A DNA stretch of 64,000 nucleotides from Alphaproteobacteria bacterium (GTDB taxonomy: Bacteria; Pseudomonadota; Alphaproteobacteria; Micavibrionales; Micavibrionaceae): positions 1-64,000 of the forward strand of contig JAUIIA010000008.1 in NCBI GenBank assembly GCA_030432025.1. The letters are read 5' to 3'. The position numbers were made by a program, and so were the translations under genes. Below, piece after piece: positions 36,952 to 45,449 of the stretch (the first letter of the stretch is position 1; each line of letters starts with the position of its first letter). The notes below the pieces were generated by a model. It worked only from the letters and a program-made list of their open reading frames with translations, did not search any database and was not told the origin of the DNA.

Positions 36952-38091
36952 ATGCAAGAACAACCACCTGAAAACGAATATGACTGGCATGAATTAGGTA
37001 CGTACGAGACCAAAAAATTCATAGAAGAAGTCACGGATGAGGCCTTCAAAGAGCTGTTTGAAGGCCCCGCATACGAGCTATGGTCCAGAAATCTAAGGTT
37101 TTTTGACGGTTATGAGCATTATTTGCTGTGTAACAAGTCGATGGTGCCGTTTTTTACACTGGAATATATCAGTAACGGGGAAAATCACTATTTTCTGGAT
37201 GGATCAGAGCACCCTCTCGAGCTTTTGATCCAAAAAGGCTGCTTTCGCCTGACTATTCGTAATGTCATGGATTATGTGCAGTTTCACAGCGATGTGACAT
37301 TTTACCCTTATCGCAAAGTCAAATTCATCGCCGATCCGTCAAAATCGCCCTATTCCGGTGCGAGTTCGATGGGGCATCATTTTAAAACGCTGAAATACCA
37401 CGCCAAAATGGACGTGCAGGAAAGCGAAGCTGATGAATGTTTCTACATCACAATGCCTGTGATTTATAACGGCGACACAGTGGAAGGACACGTACAGGTT
37501 AAAAAGACAGGTGAAATCAGCATCTTAGAGCCAGTAAACATCCCCCTTATGGATGGTCAGACAGATCACAACCCCTTGGATTACGATCACCCGCATGAAG
37601 AAGAGCTGTTGGCACAGAATTTAGCAGTTTTGTGCCAATCCGAAGAAGGAAAACGTCTTTGGGAGACGGTTAAAAGCTATGGCGGTGAAATCAAGATTGT
37701 TTCAGGTGTCGGCTCAAACGCCTTCGCACCGAGCGCCTCCAAAGGCTTTATTGTTGCACCTGAACATCTCGAATTTCAAAGCCCCTATCAGGTGATCGGG
37801 TTGGCGGGTGTTTTGCGCCAAATGGAGCACCACCTGATGGAGGAAAAACGCCCCGATCCCTTTGATGACATTAACGAAGTGCTTGAGCGCAATGTCGCGT
37901 TAAACTTGGATATTTTACTTAAAATCTGTATAATTGTAGATGAATTGTACGAGGCTGGCGAAGAAGAGGTTTTACGCCGTTTCAAGAAGGCCGGTTTCGA
38001 AGAATTATATGGCGGGTATAAAAACAACGTACCCGAGGAACAATTAGCCGGATTAATGGCTAAATATATGCACGTGAAAGTGATGGAATAA
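36952..38091 (+). CDS. uncharacterised protein, possibly a degenerate DUF6782-type metallopeptidase
   Basis: 379 residues from an ATG; an in-frame TTG at 36910 would overlap the dusA stop. The N-terminal half is rich in aromatic residues (FFDGYEHYLLC and FHSDVTFYPYRKV) and beta-like. The C-terminal half runs KIVSGVGSNAFAPSASKG, then GLAGVLRQMEHHLME, then helices with LDILLKICIIVDELYEAGEE. That order is reminiscent of DUF6782 putative peptidases, but an HExxH motif is absent. Weak likeness by eye. No signal peptide. Confidence 0.5.
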   Translation: MQEQPPENEYDWHELGTYETKKFIEEVTDEAFKELFEGPAYELWSRNLRFFDGYEHYLLCNKSMVPFFTLEYISNGENHYFLDGSEHPLELLIQKGCFRLTIRNVMDYVQFHSDVTFYPYRKVKFIADPSKSPYSGASSMGHHFKTLKYHAKMDVQESEADECFYITMPVIYNGDTVEGHVQVKKTGEISILEPVNIPLMDGQTDHNPLDYDHPHEEELLAQNLAVLCQSEEGKRLWETVKSYGGEIKIVSGVGSNAFAPSASKGFIVAPEHLEFQSPYQVIGLAGVLRQMEHHLMEEKRPDPFDDINEVLERNVALNLDILLKICIIVDELYEAGEEEVLRRFKKAGFEELYGGYKNNVPEEQLAGLMAKYMHVKVME

Positions 38092-38095
38092 TAAT

Positions 38096-38404
38096 ATGAA
38101 TATGCCATTTTTCGCATCGAGTGACAAAGCAACGACGCTCTCTTCGGGTGGCGGCTCTGCTAGTGCTTGCTTCTTTAACGTTCCACCAACGCAGGATTAC
38201 GGCTCGGTTAGTGACGGCTATGTACGCCTTGCTAGCGTTGCACCTGTGAGCGCCGCATTGCGACAGCGCTTTCGTCCGATCTATCAGCCGGGTCAAAGCC
38301 GGTATGTCAGCGGACCGCAAAACGCCGGAGACAGCGAAACACGTCAGGCATCTCAAGGCGGCGGTTCACTTGCCACTATGGGACAAGGCAGTAGCGGCGG
38401 CTAA
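38096..38404 (+). CDS. small Gly/Ser-rich protein of unknown function
   Basis: 102 residues, low complexity: LSSGGGSAS near the N-terminus, SQGGGSLATMGQGSSGG at the end. Starts 4 bp after the preceding gene. No domain. It could be a real small protein coupled to its neighbour or a chance frame; the tight spacing favours the first. Confidence 0.4.
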   Translation: MNMPFFASSDKATTLSSGGGSASACFFNVPPTQDYGSVSDGYVRLASVAPVSAALRQRFRPIYQPGQSRYVSGPQNAGDSETRQASQGGGSLATMGQGSSGG

Positions 38405-38426
38405 CCACCATAAGCACACTGCGCTT

Positions 38427-38780
38427 TTACGCCTCTTCTTTTTTAGGTTGAATCTGGAAACTTTCACCGCATCCACAGCGGCTGATCTCGTTTGGATTGA
38501 CGAAATCAAAACGGGCATTACCGAGTTCATCAGTAATATAGTCAATTGTGGAGCCAATCAGCATCCATGAATATAGCTTGGGGATATATAGTCTGGTCCC
38601 GTTATCTTCGACCAGATCATCCCCTTCGATGCCCTTGTCCGCGTATTCCATTTTGTAGGAATTACCCGAGCACCCTGTCGCCTTGACCGTGAGGCGAATG
38701 CCACCACAGCCCTCAGGTGCCTTAGCTTTGAGGGCTTCTATTTGTTTCGCGGCTTCGTCTGTAATCGTGATATTCAGCAT
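38427..38780 (-). CDS. sufA: Fe-S cluster carrier, SufA/IscA family
   Basis: A 117-residue A-type carrier with the three conserved cysteines Cys37 (TGCSG), Cys102 and Cys104 (RCGCGESF). It passes clusters to target enzymes such as MiaB. Last gene of the minus-strand SUF set; 4 bp after sufT. Confidence 0.92.
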   Translation of the reverse strand: MLNITITDEAAKQIEALKAKAPEGCGGIRLTVKATGCSGNSYKMEYADKGIEGDDLVEDNGTRLYIPKLYSWMLIGSTIDYITDELGNARFDFVNPNEISRCGCGESFQIQPKKEEA

Positions 38781-38784
38781 GGCT

Positions 38785-39216
38785 TTAAGTAAACATGTTC
38801 AGTTGCATTTTGGCGGTTTCGGACATCATTGCGGGTGACCATGGCGGGTCCCAGATGATTTCAACATCCACCTCGCCTACACCTTCGATCGGCAGAACGG
38901 CGCCCTGGATCCAGCCCGGCATTTCCTGTGCCACCGGGCACCCCGGAGATGTAAGCGTCATTTTAATAGCGATGTCGGTCACGTTCTTGTCGTTATCATC
39001 CTCGAAATATACGCCGTAAATCAGGCCCAGCTCATAAACATTCACGGGAATTTCAGGGTCATAAATCTCGCGCAAAGCCGCCAGTGACGGCGCACACAGA
39101 GGATGCGCACGGTCTATCTCGATATTCTGCGGCTCTGCAAGCTCGTCATAGACATGCTTGCATGGCTCCTTGTCGGTTTTATGATCTGCCTGTTTAGGGG
39201 CGGTTTCTTCCGTCAT
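38785..39216 (-). CDS. sufT: SufT-type MIP18 (DUF59) Fe-S assembly protein
   Basis: A 143-residue protein with ALREIYDPEIPVNVYELGL and MTLTSPGCPVAQEMPG, the DUF59 motifs with the conserved Cys. The first ~35 residues are a charged lead. SufT helps cluster delivery when the SUF system is stressed. Its ATG overlaps the end of sufS by 4 bases. Confidence 0.9.
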   Translation of the reverse strand: MTEETAPKQADHKTDKEPCKHVYDELAEPQNIEIDRAHPLCAPSLAALREIYDPEIPVNVYELGLIYGVYFEDDNDKNVTDIAIKMTLTSPGCPVAQEMPGWIQGAVLPIEGVGEVDVEIIWDPPWSPAMMSETAKMQLNMFT

Positions 39217-40436
39217 CCGAATAACTCTTTCACTTTCTTTAAACCGTCTATTAATTGATCTATATCAGCTTTGTTTGAATACAAGCCAAGTGAGGCGCGG
39301 ATTGTACCCTCCACGCCAAAGCGTTGCATAAGCGGCATACAACAATGATGTCCGGCACGTACAGCCACGCCGCATTGGTCAAGGATCATACCCGCATCGC
39401 TCGTATGTATATCTTCGAGCGTAAAACTGAAGATGCCGATCTTGTCAGCCGCAGTACCAAAAAGTTTTAGCCCCTCAATCTCCTTCAAGCGCTCATGAGC
39501 ATAGTCACGCAATTCATTTTCACGCGCTTCAAGGGCTTCGAAACCAATGGCTGTGATGTAATCAATAGCGGCACCAAGCCCTATAACCTCTACAATTGCG
39601 GGTGTACCTGCTTCGAAACGGTAAGGTGGCTCTTTAAACGTGGTGCCGTCGAAGCTCACCCGTTCGATCATATCGCCACCGCCCTGGTAGGGGGACATAC
39701 CATCCAGTATGTCGTATTTTCCGTACAGGATACCGATACCGGACGGGCCATAGAGCTTATGCCCCGTAAAGACGTAAAAGTCACAATCAAGCTTCTGTAC
39801 ATCAACTTTGCCATGTACGACTCCCTGAGAACCATCAACCAGTACTTTAATTTTTGGATTAAAAGCTTTTGCTATCTTGTTGATTTTATTTACAGGATTA
39901 GCGACACCAGTGGCGTTCGAAATATGCACGACAGATACGAGTTTGGTTTTTTCGCTTAACAGCGTTTCGAAACTCTCCAGATCCAGGGAGCCATCATCAA
40001 AAATGGGCACGACTTTGATTTGAATACCAATTTGACGCTCGAGAATTTGCCACGGCACGATGTTGGCGTGGTGCTCCATTTCGGTGAGGATGACCTCATC
40101 ACCCTCCTCCATGTGTGTACGTGCCCAACTTTGTGCAATTAAATTAATGCTTTCTGTCGAATTCCTTGTAAAAACGATCTCTTTCTCAGTGGAAGCATTG
40201 ATAAAGGCTGCTACTTTACTGCGTACGCCTTCGAAATCGGCCGTAAGCTGCTGGGAAATGCTGTAAAGCCCGCGATGAATGTTGGAATAACCGCCTTCCA
40301 GCACCTTGTTCATGGCATCGATGACGGCCTTTGGCTTCTGTGCGCTTGCAGCACTATCCAGAAACGCCAACGGCTTACCGTTCATCTGCGTTGCTAAGAC
40401 GGGGAAATCATTACGTATATGGTCGAAATCGGCCAT
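39213..40436 (-). CDS. sufS: cysteine desulfurase SufS
   Basis: 407 residues, PLP enzyme that draws sulfur from cysteine. PLP lysine Lys227 in FTGHKLYGPSG; active-site Cys365 in RAGHHCCMPLM; ends RASLGLYSNKADID. The chosen ATG overlaps the last base of the sufD stop (TAATG). An ATG nine codons earlier, inside sufD, is also possible. No SufE gene is in the window. Confidence 0.94.
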   Translation of the reverse strand: MADFDHIRNDFPVLATQMNGKPLAFLDSAASAQKPKAVIDAMNKVLEGGYSNIHRGLYSISQQLTADFEGVRSKVAAFINASTEKEIVFTRNSTESINLIAQSWARTHMEEGDEVILTEMEHHANIVPWQILERQIGIQIKVVPIFDDGSLDLESFETLLSEKTKLVSVVHISNATGVANPVNKINKIAKAFNPKIKVLVDGSQGVVHGKVDVQKLDCDFYVFTGHKLYGPSGIGILYGKYDILDGMSPYQGGGDMIERVSFDGTTFKEPPYRFEAGTPAIVEVIGLGAAIDYITAIGFEALEARENELRDYAHERLKEIEGLKLFGTAADKIGIFSFTLEDIHTSDAGMILDQCGVAVRAGHHCCMPLMQRFGVEGTIRASLGLYSNKADIDQLIDGLKKVKELFG

Positions 40437-41392
40437 TAGCTGTTGAGCGCTGTCTGCAACCATGTGTGTGTTGCCTCCAGGATATCTTCGCGTACAGGTT
40501 CGTTCTCTACTTTTTCGATGACTTCGTCAACGAAGGCCTGAATAAGCAGCATGCGTGCCTGTGCTTCGTTTAAGCCACGCTGGCGCAAATAGAAGAGCGG
40601 GTCTTCGTCAAGCTGCCCTGTCGTTGCACCGTGGGAACATTTAACGTCATCGGCATAGATTTCCAGCTCCGGTTTTGTATCCATCTCAGCATCAGGTGAG
40701 AGTAACAACGCGTTTGAGAGCTGATATCCATCGGTTTTCTGCGCGGCCTGATGCACATGCACCTTGCCTTGAAACACACCGTGGGACTTATCATCCAACA
40801 ATGTGCGGTAGAACTGGTTTGATTGGCAATGCGGCGCCTGATGCTCAATCAGGATCGTAGTATCTGCGTGCTGCTCACCATTGAGCATATTGATACCGTT
40901 AAAGGATACCTCGCCGTTCTCGCCCTGAATTTCGGCATGAATCTCGTGTCTGGTTAGCTTTCCGCCCATATTAAGGCTGAAACCATTATAAACAGCGTCT
41001 CTCGCGGTCTTGATATGAACCAGATTGGTTTGAACGGCTTCGTTATTGTCATTTTGCAGGCGGACATGCTGCAAATTGGCGTTCGGACCGACCTCGATCT
41101 CCGTGACCATGTTCTTCCAGTATGCGCCGGTACCATCATGACGCTCGATAAGGGTTAGCTGCGCGCCTTCCTCCAGAACGATCCTTAAGCGAGGCTGCGT
41201 ATGTTGCCCGTCGGAACTTGTAAACACAATTTCCTCAGGTTGCTCACAGACTTCTCCACGGTTTTTGTGGATAACAATCTCTTCCGGTTGTTCTGCAACA
41301 GCCAGATTTGCAGGCAATGCGCGGCCCAGATTTGTGTATTTCCATTCCTCGACTTTAGGAGTCGGGAGATCATCAATATTAAGCGGTTTCAT
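40436..41392 (-). CDS. sufD: Fe-S cluster assembly scaffold protein SufD
   Basis: 318 residues. Beta-helix scaffold partner of SufB; SufB/D core motif PDAEMDTKPELEIYADDVKCSHGAT split here as KPELEIYADDVKCSHGAT near residue 235, followed by FYLRQRGLNEAQARML. Shorter than the usual ~400-440 residues at the N-terminus. Starts 5 bases after the small exported protein gene; CAGG precedes its ATG. An ATG seven codons earlier overlaps that gene. Confidence 0.9.
   Translation of the reverse strand: MKPLNIDDLPTPKVEEWKYTNLGRALPANLAVAEQPEEIVIHKNRGEVCEQPEEIVFTSSDGQHTQPRLRIVLEEGAQLTLIERHDGTGAYWKNMVTEIEVGPNANLQHVRLQNDNNEAVQTNLVHIKTARDAVYNGFSLNMGGKLTRHEIHAEIQGENGEVSFNGINMLNGEQHADTTILIEHQAPHCQSNQFYRTLLDDKSHGVFQGKVHVHQAAQKTDGYQLSNALLLSPDAEMDTKPELEIYADDVKCSHGATTGQLDEDPLFYLRQRGLNEAQARMLLIQAFVDEVIEKVENEPVREDILEATHTWLQTALNS
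41276..41284 (-). other. perfect DnaA-box 9-mer inside sufD
   Basis: TGTGGATAA on the plus strand (TTATCCACA on minus) within the sufD coding region. One isolated copy may be chance. Confidence 0.2.
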
Positions 41393-41397
41393 GGTTT

Positions 41398-41724
41398 TTA
41401 CCTGACTACCCATATCGTTTTGCTGCTTGCACCGTCTTCGGATTCCGAAAAGATATAAACCAGCTTTACGTCTGAGCCGGGAGTAACATTGCCTCTGATT
41501 TGAGCTCGCAATGTTTTCCCAATCTTACCTGACAGGCACCGTTTACCTTTGTTAGGCCCGTCTGCGATGATTCCTCGCTTCGGCCTGATATTGTATACGC
41601 CTTTGATTTCAGTCCTTCCGACTGCGCCTATTACGTCACAAGCATGAAAAACAGCTGTTTGACTTTGAGCCTGGGCTTCGGCAGACAATGCCAAAACACC
41701 AATTAATAACATTAAAAATCTCAT
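41398..41724 (-). CDS. small exported protein embedded in the SUF operon
   Basis: 108 residues with a signal peptide ([19 protein letters not shown], cleavage near QSQ). Mature part has two cysteines, HACDV and KRCLSG, and a beta-rich C-terminus ([12 protein letters not shown]). Its ATG overlaps the sufC stop (ATGA), with GAGGAGG ahead of it, so translation is coupled; sufD begins 5 bases after its stop. Unknown function; probably periplasmic. Confidence 0.6.
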   Translation of the reverse strand: MRFLMLLIGVLALSAEAQAQSQTAVFHACDVIGAVGRTEIKGVYNIRPKRGIIADGPNKGKRCLSGKIGKTLRAQIRGNVTPGSDVKLVYIFSESEDGASSKTIWVVR

Positions 41725-42482
41725 GCTGCCTCCTCGATAAATTCGGCATAGCCTTTTTCTTCAAGCTCTAGCGCGAGCTCAGGGCCACCCGTTTTCACAA
41801 TTTTCCCTTTCGCCATAACATGTACGACGTCCGGCTTAATGTAATCCAACAATCGCTGGTAGTGTGTAATCACGAGGAATGAACGGTCAGGCGATCGCAT
41901 GGAGTTTACGCCATCCGCAACAATTTTCAGCGCATCAATGTCCAGACCTGAGTCTGTTTCATCCAGAACCGCGAATTTCGGGTCCAGCATCGCCATTTGC
42001 AAAACTTCATTACGTTTTTTCTCACCGCCCGAAAAACCAACATTCACAGCACGTTTCATCATTTCGTCGGAAATACCGAGATCCTTGCACTTTTCCTTCA
42101 TCAATTTGAGGAGCGCCAATGCATCCAGCTCGTCTTCACCGCGTTGTTTGCGGATTGAATTGATGGAGGTTTTGAGGAATGTGCTCATATTTACCCCGGG
42201 AATTTCCACAGGATACTGGAATGCCAGAAACAAACCGGCGGCAGCACGTTCTTCCGGCTCAAGCTCGAGAAGGTCTTCACCGTCCAGCTCTATTGCGCCT
42301 TTTGTGACTTCATAGTCTTCGCGACCAGCCAGAACATAAGACAGCGTGGATTTACCACTGCCATTAGGTCCCATAATCGCGTGAACTTCACCTGCCGGAA
42401 TATCCAGTGATATGCCTTTGAGAATTTCCACGTCGCCGTCATCTGTCTCGACATGCGCGTGAACGTCTTTGATGTTAATCAT
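41721..42482 (-). CDS. sufC: SUF system ATPase SufC
   Basis: 253 residues. ABC ATPase of the SufBC2D scaffold: Walker [10 protein letters not shown] (38-46), signature [12 protein letters not shown], Walker [12 protein letters not shown]. The ATG at 42482 begins [10 protein letters not shown] with AAGG upstream; a 28-residue longer frame reads back through the upstream gene and is rejected. Confidence 0.95.
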   Translation of the reverse strand: MINIKDVHAHVETDDGDVEILKGISLDIPAGEVHAIMGPNGSGKSTLSYVLAGREDYEVTKGAIELDGEDLLELEPEERAAAGLFLAFQYPVEIPGVNMSTFLKTSINSIRKQRGEDELDALALLKLMKEKCKDLGISDEMMKRAVNVGFSGGEKKRNEVLQMAMLDPKFAVLDETDSGLDIDALKIVADGVNSMRSPDRSFLVITHYQRLLDYIKPDVVHVMAKGKIVKTGGPELALELEEKGYAEFIEEAA

Positions 42483-42495
42483 TACTAACCTTAAT

Positions 42496-42897
42496 TTATA
42501 AAACCAACATGGCTCCGCCGAGGATAATCCCCGAAATACCGTCGAGCCATAACCACTTTTGTACAAACTTCTTTTTCACTGTAGCCTGCACGATAGAAGG
42601 CTTTAGCAGTAAAATGACCGATTTGACAAACCCTAAATACCCCGTAACCATTAGAATTATCGCCGCCAAGCCGTCCCAGTTGTTATAGAACACCACAATG
42701 AACAAAGAGATAGGTAGGATAAGTACGCCTAGAATCAAGCTGATAGCCTCTTTCTCGACGAAAATCTCCAAGAATTCCTCCCACGGTTTTTTGGCAAAAA
42801 ACATGGAAAAACCGATTACCATGTAAAAACCACCGAAAAACACTAAAAACGGGTCATTGTTAATATACGACCCAAGTTGTGAAAAAAATTCTTCCAT
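42496..42897 (-). CDS. four-TM membrane protein of unknown function
   Basis: 133 residues with about four hydrophobic helices (about 17-33, 52-70, 74-95, 113-133). A short amphipathic N-terminus and a cytoplasmic basic loop ([13 protein letters not shown]). SD GGAG about 7 bases ahead. It stands 13 bp before sufC on the same strand, so it may be the first gene of the sufC-D-S-T-A unit. No family recognised. Confidence 0.6.
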   Translation of the reverse strand: MEEFFSQLGSYINNDPFLVFFGGFYMVIGFSMFFAKKPWEEFLEIFVEKEAISLILGVLILPISLFIVVFYNNWDGLAAIILMVTGYLGFVKSVILLLKPSIVQATVKKKFVQKWLWLDGISGIILGGAMLVL

Positions 42898-43042
42898 GTA
42901 TTTTCTCCATTATCAAACAAACTTAGTGTACACCCTTAAGCTTAACGCATCTACAGGGCTTTGAAAACAAAACCATAAGGTGTGCTTTGCAAAATGAGAC
43001 TAAACAATTCCCCTTAAAAACAGGCTGATGTAGAATATTGGT

Positions 43043-43831
43043 ATGGAGAATTCATCCGAGCAATCCGATCAAACTGGAAACACGAAAAAGAAAATCGAAC
43101 CGATGCGTTCGATGCCTATTTTTCTGGTTATTCTAGTTTTGGCAACGATGTTTGTGATCAAGGTCCCGTTTCACATCATATTCATCATAATATCACAGGC
43201 GATTCACGATAACCCGCCAATCGCCACGCCCTTTCTGGGCGGATGGCTTCGCATCAACGACATCTTGTTGTTTACTCACATCGCAGCGGCAGTGCCTTGT
43301 ATTATTTTCGGTCCGTTGCTGTTCTATCGGGACCTATTGAAGGCAAACCCGACACTGCACCGAAAGATCGGGACATATTACGTATATGGCGTTTTATACA
43401 GCGCGGTCACAGTCATCCCCCTATCAATGTCAAAAGTTCATATATTGCCGCAAACGGGCTTCACGGTGATGGCAATTGTGTGGTTTTGCGTTACGTGGTT
43501 CGGGTTTATGGCGGCGAGGAACAAGAATTTCGTCACCCACAGGCGATGGATGATGCGCAGCTATGCTATGAGCTTTGCGTTTATTCATGTGAACCTGACC
43601 TATCACTGGATCGGGGTTTATCAATTCATGAATGATGCCGTCGCTATCAAGGTCATGCAAAGCATGGTCAGCTGGCAATTCAATCTGTTTGTAATCGAGT
43701 TCTACCTGGCCGCGACAACGTTTAAAGGTAAATTCGTGGGATGGAAAAAATGGGGCAAAAACATTTTCTCTTGGTCGCCGGAAGACAAATTTTTCTTCAA
43801 ACCGCCACCAAAGGCGCTTGAAGCGGCTTAA
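43043..43831 (+). CDS. DUF2306 family membrane protein
   Basis: 262 residues. Seven or so TM helices with the DUF2306 patterns [20 protein letters not shown], then [16 protein letters not shown], and [12 protein letters not shown]. Histidines in the helices suggest a haem or cytochrome b561-like arrangement, which is family-level speculation. It lies on the opposite strand between sufB and the other suf genes; its end overlaps the sufB end by 4 bases. It splits the SUF set. Confidence 0.8.
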   Translation: MENSSEQSDQTGNTKKKIEPMRSMPIFLVILVLATMFVIKVPFHIIFIIISQAIHDNPPIATPFLGGWLRINDILLFTHIAAAVPCIIFGPLLFYRDLLKANPTLHRKIGTYYVYGVLYSAVTVIPLSMSKVHILPQTGFTVMAIVWFCVTWFGFMAARNKNFVTHRRWMMRSYAMSFAFIHVNLTYHWIGVYQFMNDAVAIKVMQSMVSWQFNLFVIEFYLAATTFKGKFVGWKKWGKNIFSWSPEDKFFFKPPPKALEAA

Positions 43832-45303
43832 CCGACGCTGCCTTCTAAAGAAATCCCGACAAGTTTTTGCGCCTCGACAGCGAACTCCATCGGGAGCTTT
43901 TGCATTACTTCGCGGGCAAAGCCATTGACTATGAGTGCAATCGCCTCTTCTTCGCTCAAACCTCGCTGCATGCAATAAAAGAGCTGGTCTTCACCGATTT
44001 TGGATGTAGTAGCCTCGTGCTCAAGATTGGCGGATTTATTGCGGCTTTCGATATACGGCACCGTGTGCGCACCACATTGATCGCCGATCAACAGTGAGTC
44101 ACAAACGGTGAAGTTTCGCGCACCTTCGGCCTTCGGCAGGATTTTGACCATGCCTCTGTACGTGTTGTCAGACTGGCCTGCGCTGATCCCCTTCGAGATA
44201 ATGCGGCTTTTCGTATTCTTACCCATATGGATCATCTTCGTGCCCGTATCGGCCTGCTGCTTACCGTTCGTGATGGCAACCGAGTAGAACTCGCCTTGGG
44301 AATTATCGCCCTTAAGGATGCATGACGGGTATTTCCATGTGATCGCGGAGCCTGTCTCGACCTGCGTCCAGCTGATTTTGGAGTTACGGCCTTCGCAAAG
44401 CCCACGTTTGGTCACGAAGTTGTAAATACCACCCTCACCCGTTTCAAAGTCGCCAGGGTACCAGTTTTGCACAGTTGAGTATTTGATCTCGGCATCATCA
44501 AGCGCGACCAGTTCTACAACAGCGGCGTGAAGCTGGTTTTCATCGCGCATTGGCGCGGTACAGCCCTCAAGATAAGATACGTACGAGCCTTTATCGGCGA
44601 TGATCAACGTACGTTCAAACTGGCCTGTATTCAGCTCGTTGATGCGGAAGTAGGTCGATAGCTCCATCGGGCAGCGTACGCCCTCAGGGATGTAAACAAA
44701 GCTGCCATCCGTAAACACAGCGCTGTTCAGACACGCGTGCTTGTTATCAGCAGGCGGAACAACAGAGCCAATGTATTTCTTCACCAGATCAGGGTGATTC
44801 TGGATTGCTTCGGAGATGGAGCAGAAAATGACCCCTGCCTCTTTCAGCTTCTCCTTAAATGTTGTGGCAACAGATACGGAGTCGAACACCATATCAACGG
44901 CGACGGGTGCGCGTTCCTGCACGCCTGCCAGAATTTCCTGTTCCCGCACGGGAATGCCAAGCTTTTCATAGGTTTCAAGAAGTTTCGGGTCGACATCATC
45001 CAATGTCTTGGGACCGTCAGACGCGCTTTTCGGGGCGGCGTAGTAATATGCATCCTGGTAGTCCAACTCCTTGAACTTAACCTTGGACCATTTCGGCTCA
45101 GGCATTTCCTGCCAACGACGATATGCTTTCAAGCGCCATTCCAGCATCCATTCCGGCTCTTTCTTCTTGGCAGAAATAAAGCGCACGATATCTTCGGAAA
45201 GACCTTTCGGGGCCTTTTCGCTTTCGATATCTGTCACGAATCCGGCTTCATATTTGCCGGCCATATCGCTAACGGTCTGGATGGTTTCTTCTGAGACGCT
45301 CAT
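43828..45303 (-). CDS. sufB: Fe-S cluster assembly scaffold protein SufB
   Basis: 491 residues. SufB landmarks: [14 protein letters not shown] (about 50-65), [27 protein letters not shown], and near the end [19 protein letters not shown] split as [19 protein letters not shown]. The 146 bp gap upstream holds TTGAAT and ATATAA in promoter-like spacing (18 bp). It is transcribed apart from sufC because of the DUF2306 gene. Confidence 0.95.
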   Translation of the reverse strand: MSVSEETIQTVSDMAGKYEAGFVTDIESEKAPKGLSEDIVRFISAKKKEPEWMLEWRLKAYRRWQEMPEPKWSKVKFKELDYQDAYYYAAPKSASDGPKTLDDVDPKLLETYEKLGIPVREQEILAGVQERAPVAVDMVFDSVSVATTFKEKLKEAGVIFCSISEAIQNHPDLVKKYIGSVVPPADNKHACLNSAVFTDGSFVYIPEGVRCPMELSTYFRINELNTGQFERTLIIADKGSYVSYLEGCTAPMRDENQLHAAVVELVALDDAEIKYSTVQNWYPGDFETGEGGIYNFVTKRGLCEGRNSKISWTQVETGSAITWKYPSCILKGDNSQGEFYSVAITNGKQQADTGTKMIHMGKNTKSRIISKGISAGQSDNTYRGMVKILPKAEGARNFTVCDSLLIGDQCGAHTVPYIESRNKSANLEHEATTSKIGEDQLFYCMQRGLSEEEAIALIVNGFAREVMQKLPMEFAVEAQKLVGISLEGSVG

Positions 45304-45449
45304 ATTCTTTTGATAACCCTTTATTTTGGTGACTTATATGGCATCTGAAGCGCAGAAATTCAAGGTAAATGCGTTTATAATCAGGGAAAACTCGCGGAAT
45401 GGGATAAAATCCGTTCTTTCGCAGCTGCAGAATCGTTAAACTCAAACCC

